Origin: Bacteroidales bacterium
GTDB taxonomy: Bacteria > Bacteroidota > Bacteroidia > Bacteroidales > JAADJA01
Assembly (NCBI GenBank): GCA_020052415.1
Contig: JAGVPB010000092.1
Coordinates: 1-50,880, forward strand
Reading direction: 5' to 3'
Length of the DNA stretch: 50,880 nt
How positions within the stretch are numbered: position 1 is the stretch's first letter; the number at the start of each line of letters is the position of its first letter. Below, one piece after another: positions 45,477-50,880 of the stretch. The notes beneath the pieces were generated by a model. It ran no database searches and had not been told where the DNA came from. It was given only the letters and a program-made list of their open reading frames with translations. The translations under genes were made by a program, and so were the position numbers.

Positions 45477-46754
45477 ATGGAAAGATTTACGGGATTAATT
45501 GGCCTGGTGATGATCTTCGGGCTTGCCTTCTTAATGTCGAACAACAGAAAAGCGATCAATTATCGCCTGATCATTACCGGACTTCTTCTACAGATTGGGC
45601 TTGCCGTTTTTATTCTGAAGGTTCCACTCGGACAGGAAATATTCTACTGGATTGGCAAAGCCATAAACAAGATCCTTGATTTTTCGAATGAAGGAGCTTT
45701 GTTTGTATTTGGCGACCTGACCAAAGTAACACAAATCCTTCCTGATGAATTTGTAAAGAGGGGCATGTTTATTTTCATCCTTCTTCCCACTATTATATTT
45801 GTTTGTGTTCTGGTCGCAATTGCCTACCATATCGGTCTGATGCAGCGTATTGTTGCTGTTATTGCGCGATTTGTTCATTGGGCTATGCGCGTCAGCGGAA
45901 GCGAGGCTCTGTCGAATGTGGCGAGCGCATTTGTCGGACAGGTCGAGGCTCAGATCATGATCCGCCCTTATCTAAGCGGGATGACGCGCTCCGAACTCCT
46001 GGCATCTATGGCCGGAAGTATGGCCTGTATTGCCGGTGGCGTTATGGCAATCTATATTTCTATGGGCGTGCCTGCATCCTACCTGCTGGCGGCCAGCCTA
46101 ATGGCGGCACCCGGAGCGCTTGTCATTGCAAAAATTGTTTTTCCCGAAACCGAGGAATCCGAAACCAAGGGAAAAGTAAAGCTTGAAATTAAAAAAGAAC
46201 ATTCCAATATTATGGATGCCATAAGCCATGGGGCAAGTGATGGAATGAAGGTGTCCATCAACGTAATTGCAATGCTTATCGGTGTAATCGCTTTGATCGC
46301 CCTGATAGATGCTTTGCTCGGATATTTCGGTCATTTTCTTGCATGGACTGGTCTTTCGCTTGACCTGATTGGTATTGATTTAACCCACATGAGGCTTAAA
46401 GATATTTTTGGTGCAATGTTCTCAGTATTTGCCTGGGGTATGGGAGTTCCTTCCGGTGATATTCAAACTGTTGGCGCATTAATGGGAACCAAAATGGTGA
46501 TTAACGAATTTGTGGCTTATACCGATCTGACACCGATGATAGCTTCCGGCGCACTCTCAGCAAAAGCAGCAATAATTGCCAGTTTTGCACTTTGCGGTTT
46601 TGCCAATTTCAGTTCCGTAGCCATCCAGCTTGGCGGTATTGGCGCTCTTGCTCCAAACCGAAAAGCCGACCTCGCTAAACTTGGCCTGAAGGCGATGGTC
46701 TGCGGAACACTCGCCTCCTACATTTCTGCTACACTTGCCGGTATGCTTATGTAA
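45477..46754 (+). CDS. Concentrative nucleoside transporter (CNT/NupC family)
   Basis: The ATG at 45477 gives 425 residues; an in-frame TTG 11 codons upstream is less likely. The protein has about ten membrane segments and the CNT motifs ASAFVGQVEAQIMIRPYL and AGGVMAIYISMGVPASYLLAASLMAAPG, then FCGFANFSSVAIQLGGIG-like sequence (ALCGFANFSSVAIQ). CNT proteins import nucleosides with Na+ or H+. The gene sits alone between two T9SS-cargo genes; it has its own promoter region and is followed by a small hairpin. Which nucleosides are carried cannot be read from the sequence. Confidence 0.92.
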   Translation: MERFTGLIGLVMIFGLAFLMSNNRKAINYRLIITGLLLQIGLAVFILKVPLGQEIFYWIGKAINKILDFSNEGALFVFGDLTKVTQILPDEFVKRGMFIFILLPTIIFVCVLVAIAYHIGLMQRIVAVIARFVHWAMRVSGSEALSNVASAFVGQVEAQIMIRPYLSGMTRSELLASMAGSMACIAGGVMAIYISMGVPASYLLAASLMAAPGALVIAKIVFPETEESETKGKVKLEIKKEHSNIMDAISHGASDGMKVSINVIAMLIGVIALIALIDALLGYFGHFLAWTGLSLDLIGIDLTHMRLKDIFGAMFSVFAWGMGVPSGDIQTVGALMGTKMVINEFVAYTDLTPMIASGALSAKAAIIASFALCGFANFSSVAIQLGGIGALAPNRKADLAKLGLKAMVCGTLASYISATLAGMLM

Positions 46755-46807
46755 TTTTAGGATTCGGTTTTGTAACGAACATTTGATTACCGGATTTACT
46801 TAAGACT

Positions 46808-46825
46808 AACCTAAAATAGGTTTTT
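46808..46825 (+). terminator. Weak terminator after the nucleoside transporter
   Basis: AACCTA (46808-46813) and TAGGTT (46817-46822) form a 6-bp stem with a 3-base loop and T's after it. Confidence 0.45.
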
Positions 46826-46963
46826 GACTGTTTTGTAACACTGCGGTTGGATAATTCGTAATACCATCAATTTAGACAGATTCAAACAACTATTTGAATT
46901 GATCATTTGTCTTGATGTTGCAAATTCAGCCTTATAATGATTTCTTAATTTTTATACTTTAAT

Positions 46964-49288
46964 ATGAAAAAATTCCAACTGTTAATTTTAGCTTTAGTTT
47001 CTGTATTTCTGGTCAACGCCGGTGTCGTTGAAAAAACTTATTATTTTGAGAACCCAGCGGTGATCTCCGCCGGTGAATTTCAATTGATTAATTTTGAAAA
47101 CACCCAATTATTTGGCAGGGTGGGCGAACCCGCATTGCCTTATCATTCGGTTCAGCTTTTGCTTCCTCCCGGAGAGACGGCTGTTTCGATCGAATTTATT
47201 GGTGGTGAAGAAATTCAGCTTCCCGGTGAATATAATATTTACCCTCAGCAGGCTTCCCGGCCATTATCGCTTCCGGGAAACGGTTCATTCGCATTAAATG
47301 AGCTGGTTTACAAATCCAATGGTAATTACCCGGCAACTCCAACAGGTGAGCTTATCACAAGCCATCTGAACGGCTATGCTTTTGCCTTGTCAACATTTAC
47401 TCCGGTAAAATACAATCCGGTGACAGGCATTGTTTCGGTTTACAGGAAAGTGACGATAAAAGTCACCACTGAGCCTTCGGATCAATCAGCCATTGCATTG
47501 AATAATCTTAAACAAAGTTCAGGTATTTTGGATAAAGTGAATGCTTATGCTCAGAACCCGGAAATGATTTATCAATATCCTGCGGCTCCAAAGACCAATG
47601 ACGATTATCAGTTACTGATCATCACACCATCACAGTTTGCAGGTAATTTTGATGAATTGATTGCTGTTTATCTTGAAAGAGGCATAAAAACACAGGTCGT
47701 TTCAAGAGAAACTATTAATACCGGCGGAACCGGACAGGACCTCCAGGACAAGATCAGGAATTATATCATACAGGAATACCAGGATCACAGTGTAGAATAT
47801 GTGTTATTGGGAGGCGATGTTGAGCATGTTCCATACAGGGGTTTTTATTGTTATGCAGTGTCGGGTAGCGGATATGAAGATAATAATATCCCGGCCGATC
47901 TTTATTACTCGGCCCTGGATGGCAACTGGAACACCGACGGCGATAGCTATTGGGGTGAACCGGGCGAGGATGACCTGTTGCCCGAAGTTGCTGTCGGACG
48001 TTTTTCGTTCAGCAATATAACCGAACTGAACGCCATGCTTCATAAAACCATTTTCTACCAAAACAGTCCGGTATTGGGCGAGTTTAACAATGCCCTCTTT
48101 GCAGGCGAATGGTTGTACGGAGATCCCGAAACCTGGGGCTCCGACTACCTCGAACTGTTGATCGGCCATCGCACAGATAATGGCTACGAAACTTATGGAA
48201 TACCCGAAACCTATAACTTCATGAAACTCTATGAAGAAAACCAATCCTGGGGAGCCAATGATTTAATTACAGCCATCAATACCGGGAAGCAATATGTTCA
48301 TCATGTAGGACATGCCAACTCCAACTATGTAGCCTATATGAGCAATTCCGATATCACCAATGGAAATTATTATGGAGCTAACGGTGTTGACCACAATTAT
48401 ACGATTTTTCATTCTCATGGCTGTATTTGCGGAGCTTTCGACGACAGCGACTGCATCATGGAAAAAATGGCTTCTATTGACAATTTCGCTGTTGCAGTGG
48501 TGGGAAATTCAAGGTATGGCTGGTTCAATGAGGGACAGACCGAAGGCCCTGCGGCTCATTTACACCGTGAAATGGTGGATGCCATGTATCACGAAAAAAT
48601 AAATCACATCGGCGCAGCTTTCGCTGAAGCCAAGATTCAAACTGCTCCCTGGGTTACAGCTCCGGGACAATGGGAAGAGGGCGCATTGCGCTGGAATTTC
48701 TACGATATCAATATCCTTGGCGACCCGACACTGTCTTTATGGACGGCTGAGCCTGTTTCAATTGAAACTGCTTATGAAAGCGAAATCCTGATCACCGCTG
48801 CGTCTGCTTCAGTGACGGTTACGAGTGGCGGCAATCCGGTGGAGAACTTTAGCTGCACCATTCTGATGGATGGTGTATTATATGGAACTGCAAAAACCGA
48901 TGCTTCCGGTGTGGCGCTGATCAATTTTGAAACAGCCTTTCCTGCTGCCGGTGAAGCCCAGTTGATTGTTTGCGGATACAATTGCTTGCCGACCTCTTAT
49001 GTTATTTCCATTGTTTTAGATACAGGTATTGATGAAACCGGTGATTCCGGATTAACTGTTTATCCCAATCCATCGAACGGCTTTATCTCTCTCGGCTTTA
49101 TCAACGATGCTCCGGAAGTTCAAATAACGGTTTTAAACCTGATGAACGAAGTGGTATTTACAAATAAGGCCGAAAGCCGGAATAACATGGCAATAAACCT
49201 CGATCTTAGCCATCTTTCCAAAGGAATTTACTTTATTAAACTGAGTTCCCGCGGGCAGGATATAACAAGGAAAATAGTTATTCAGTAA
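46964..49288 (+). CDS. Gingipain-like C25 protease with T9SS sorting domain
   Basis: The 774-residue protein has a signal peptide (1-19), a C25 propeptide (about 25-200), a catalytic domain (about 210-600) with His450 in VHHVGHANSN and Cys487 in HSHGCICGAFD as the likely dyad, a short Ig-like domain (about 600-690, ASVTVTSGGNPV) and a T9SS type A domain (about 697-774) ending KIVIQ. A second cysteine (Cys489) lies two residues from the nucleophile. It is an independent paralogue of the larger C25 protease upstream, without the repeats. It is probably exported to the surface through type IX secretion. A long inverted repeat follows the stop. Confidence 0.92.
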   Translation: MKKFQLLILALVSVFLVNAGVVEKTYYFENPAVISAGEFQLINFENTQLFGRVGEPALPYHSVQLLLPPGETAVSIEFIGGEEIQLPGEYNIYPQQASRPLSLPGNGSFALNELVYKSNGNYPATPTGELITSHLNGYAFALSTFTPVKYNPVTGIVSVYRKVTIKVTTEPSDQSAIALNNLKQSSGILDKVNAYAQNPEMIYQYPAAPKTNDDYQLLIITPSQFAGNFDELIAVYLERGIKTQVVSRETINTGGTGQDLQDKIRNYIIQEYQDHSVEYVLLGGDVEHVPYRGFYCYAVSGSGYEDNNIPADLYYSALDGNWNTDGDSYWGEPGEDDLLPEVAVGRFSFSNITELNAMLHKTIFYQNSPVLGEFNNALFAGEWLYGDPETWGSDYLELLIGHRTDNGYETYGIPETYNFMKLYEENQSWGANDLITAINTGKQYVHHVGHANSNYVAYMSNSDITNGNYYGANGVDHNYTIFHSHGCICGAFDDSDCIMEKMASIDNFAVAVVGNSRYGWFNEGQTEGPAAHLHREMVDAMYHEKINHIGAAFAEAKIQTAPWVTAPGQWEEGALRWNFYDINILGDPTLSLWTAEPVSIETAYESEILITAASASVTVTSGGNPVENFSCTILMDGVLYGTAKTDASGVALINFETAFPAAGEAQLIVCGYNCLPTSYVISIVLDTGIDETGDSGLTVYPNPSNGFISLGFINDAPEVQITVLNLMNEVVFTNKAESRNNMAINLDLSHLSKGIYFIKLSSRGQDITRKIVIQ

Positions 49289-49299
49289 TCCTTATTTTT

Positions 49300-49346
49300 A
49301 TTCACGGGGTGACTTATATGCCGGACAATATAGTCACCCCGTGAAT
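49300..49346. repeat. Long perfect inverted repeat (15-bp arms)
   Basis: ATTCACGGGGTGACT (49300-49314) and its complement AGTCACCCCGTGAAT (49332-49346) flank 17 bases. It lies just after the C25 gene and could terminate transcription, but no T run follows on the plus strand. Confidence 0.85.
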
Positions 49347-49554
49347 GTTAAGGCATCCACCGGCGCAAGTCTTGTGTGCCTTCCTTTATACGCTTCTGGC
49401 TTGTGCCTTGCTTGCTCATTTAAATTTTGTTTTGTACTCCTAAGCCAAAAGTAAAGATTTTTCCGCGTAAGTTAATCCGGTACAAATCATCTGCACTAAC
49501 CACAAACGCTTAAAACTTGTTCGTTGAGTTGAAAAAAATACTGTATGTTATTTT

Positions 49555-50496
49555 TCATTTTATTTCCTCCTTTCTAAAATCACTTTCGAAAAAGAGCGTA
49601 TCATTGACATTGTTATTTATCGCTATTATTCCATAGTCAGTGGTTTTTCTAATACTAAAGACTACTTTATCTGGAAGTGATATTTTATATTTGAGTCCCT
49701 TGTTTAAATTATAGTATATTTTATCTTCTGAATCTGGATAAACAAGGCCAATTTCAACTATATTTCCATGATGACGAACACCAATGTCTTCATAACCTGA
49801 GTCAAATTTTTCTTCATAAATAATTTTCTTTTGTACAACAGAATATATCAAATATCCTAAACTATCAAAATATCCAATTTCACTATCATTTCCACCAAAG
49901 GTGCAAAAGAAGAATTTTCTGTCACTAGTTATTGTAAATTCATTACAATTATAACTCATTGAATTAATTTCATCAAGCAAATTACCAAATTGATCGTAAA
50001 TATAAAATATAGAACTAGCTGCTATGGCGTCATCATTTCCAATCCAAGCTTCAAAATTGAGAACTAAAGTAGAGTCAATTAACTCCCAAGAATGGTAAGA
50101 AAGTAAAGTCACCTCATTAATCCACGCATTCTCATCGAAATACTTATTAAATACAAGCTTACCTTCGGGAATTTCAAGGTCTTTCAACCTGACATTTTGT
50201 ATTTTGTATTGATTATAATTTTTGAATGTTGCATACGAGGTTCTGTCCCTTAACTCAAACTTAAGGTGATTAAATGGATTCAGTGAAGCCATGTTTACGG
50301 TTTTATAAACAGATTTTGTTTGAGGATCAATAAATTGAACTTCGATTAAATTGTCAAAATCATCACGCCCATCATATAATAGTCTAAAATATTCATTGCC
50401 GGAAATTGATTGGCCACTTACTTCTTTTTTTGTATTAAAAATAAGTAGAAATCCAAAAAACAGAATGATAAAGGAAACATCAATAGATTTTTTCAT
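49555..50496 (-). CDS. Exported protein of unknown function
   Basis: The 313-residue protein has a signal peptide or signal anchor (MKKSIDVSFIILFFGFLLIF). The rest is beta-strand rich with repeated aromatic segments (SSIFYIYDQFGNLLDEI, GNDSEIGYFDSLGYLIYSV) that suggest a propeller or similar repeat fold, but I do not recognise a family. AT-rich composition and a position between a repeat block and a transposase fragment suggest acquisition by transfer. Function unknown. Confidence 0.65.
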   Translation of the reverse strand: MKKSIDVSFIILFFGFLLIFNTKKEVSGQSISGNEYFRLLYDGRDDFDNLIEVQFIDPQTKSVYKTVNMASLNPFNHLKFELRDRTSYATFKNYNQYKIQNVRLKDLEIPEGKLVFNKYFDENAWINEVTLLSYHSWELIDSTLVLNFEAWIGNDDAIAASSIFYIYDQFGNLLDEINSMSYNCNEFTITSDRKFFFCTFGGNDSEIGYFDSLGYLIYSVVQKKIIYEEKFDSGYEDIGVRHHGNIVEIGLVYPDSEDKIYYNLNKGLKYKISLPDKVVFSIRKTTDYGIIAINNNVNDTLFFESDFRKEEIK

Positions 50497-50526
50497 ATCA
50501 ATTTCTTTTTAAGTTATTAATGCGAA

Positions 50527-50688
50527 TCAAGGGTTAAAAATTAAGTAAATAAATGCGGCCGCTAATTTACCAAACACATGTACAAGAAGTCCTTTAGTTG
50601 ACCGCACCTTGCTCGCTCTTTGAAAATCTGTTTTTTCGATTAACCAGTTAAATAATCCTTCAATAGGTTGGCGAACCTTAGGTTTCAT
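50527..50688 (-). pseudogene. C-terminal fragment of a DDE transposase
   Basis: The 53-residue frame reads RQPIEGLFNWLIEKTDFQRA and RSTKGLLVHVFGKLAAAFIY, the typical end of an IS4/IS982-like DDE transposase; the Glu in PIEGLFNWL fits the last catalytic residue. The N-terminal part is missing because a stop lies upstream in the same frame. It is an insertion-sequence remnant. Confidence 0.7.
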
Positions 50689-50692
50689 GATT

Positions 50693-50797
50693 CTATTTAT
50701 TTATTTGATTTTCCAAATATTTAATTCTTTCATCCTGCTTTATTATATAGAGGGTTAATTCTTCAATTTTTTGTAATAATATTATTCTACTCCCCAT
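50693..50797 (-). CDS. Very small coiled-coil ORF, fragment of a larger protein
   Basis: The 34-residue frame contains KIEELTLYIIKQDERIKYLE, a coiled-coil ending seen in many Bacteroidota tail-fibre-like surface proteins. A stop lies just upstream in frame, so it is most likely a remnant left by the insertion beside it. Expression is doubtful. Confidence 0.3.
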   Translation of the reverse strand: MGSRIILLQKIEELTLYIIKQDERIKYLENQINK

Positions 50798-50880
50798 TTT
50801 TTAGACCACGAAATTACTTTTCTTAATTGAAATTAATAATATTAGTTGTTGTTGTATTGCTGTTAATATCGGGAAATAAC

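Overview
The window looks like a chromosomal segment of a Bacteroidota (Bacteroidetes) bacterium, probably an environmental member of Bacteroidales or a close relative. The evidence is four large secreted proteins with C-terminal type IX secretion (T9SS) type A sorting domains, several -7 elements of the Bacteroidota form TAnnTTTG, tandem 800-residue FtsX/MacB permeases, an RHS tip of the Bacteroidota type, and a PTPS/FolE pair. No rRNA, tRNA or CRISPR array was recognised. The order-level placement is inference.

Layout. 1-6474: three tandem minus-strand paralogous ABC permeases, the first cut by the window edge. 6641-9377: a minus-strand envelope operon (family 2 glycosyltransferase, heptosyltransferase-like GT9, lipid-kinase-like protein). 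9711-12623: a CarH/LitR-like MerR regulator with intact B12 and photosensing motifs, an ECF sigma factor, a PTPS-type pterin synthase and GTP cyclohydrolase I, which together look like a light- or B12-responsive module. 12769-18829: BAX-inhibitor-like protein, the divergent threonine-degradation pair tdh/kbl, a cysteate-synthase-like PLP enzyme and cysS. 19033-20971: SGNH hydrolase and methyltransferase pair.

20966-26280 is an accessory island: orphan antitoxin, IS66 remnant, broken AAA/DUF4143 ATPase, truncated ORF6N protein, an RHS C-terminal toxin cassette followed by a putative lipoprotein immunity protein, an MNT-HEPN pair, and dispersed intergenic repeats. 26586-35339 is housekeeping: tyrS, recJ, a MacB-like permease, purH and mreBCD. 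35462-49288 is a secreted-protein block: M14 carboxypeptidase, gingipain-like C25 protease, Omp28-like thioredoxin-fold protein, CNT nucleoside transporter and a second C25 protease. The right end holds an unknown secreted protein and a transposase fragment.

The most striking observation is at 43621-45264. The Omp28-like T9SS protein has an in-frame TGA exactly where the first cysteine of its CxxC motif belongs, giving Trp-TGA-Ser-Phe-Cys. A hairpin of bacterial SECIS form starts 10 bases after the TGA, and a signal peptide and promoter lie upstream. This suggests an exported UxxC selenoprotein carried by the type IX secretion system. Selenocysteine insertion genes are not in this window, so the proposal is testable but unproven.
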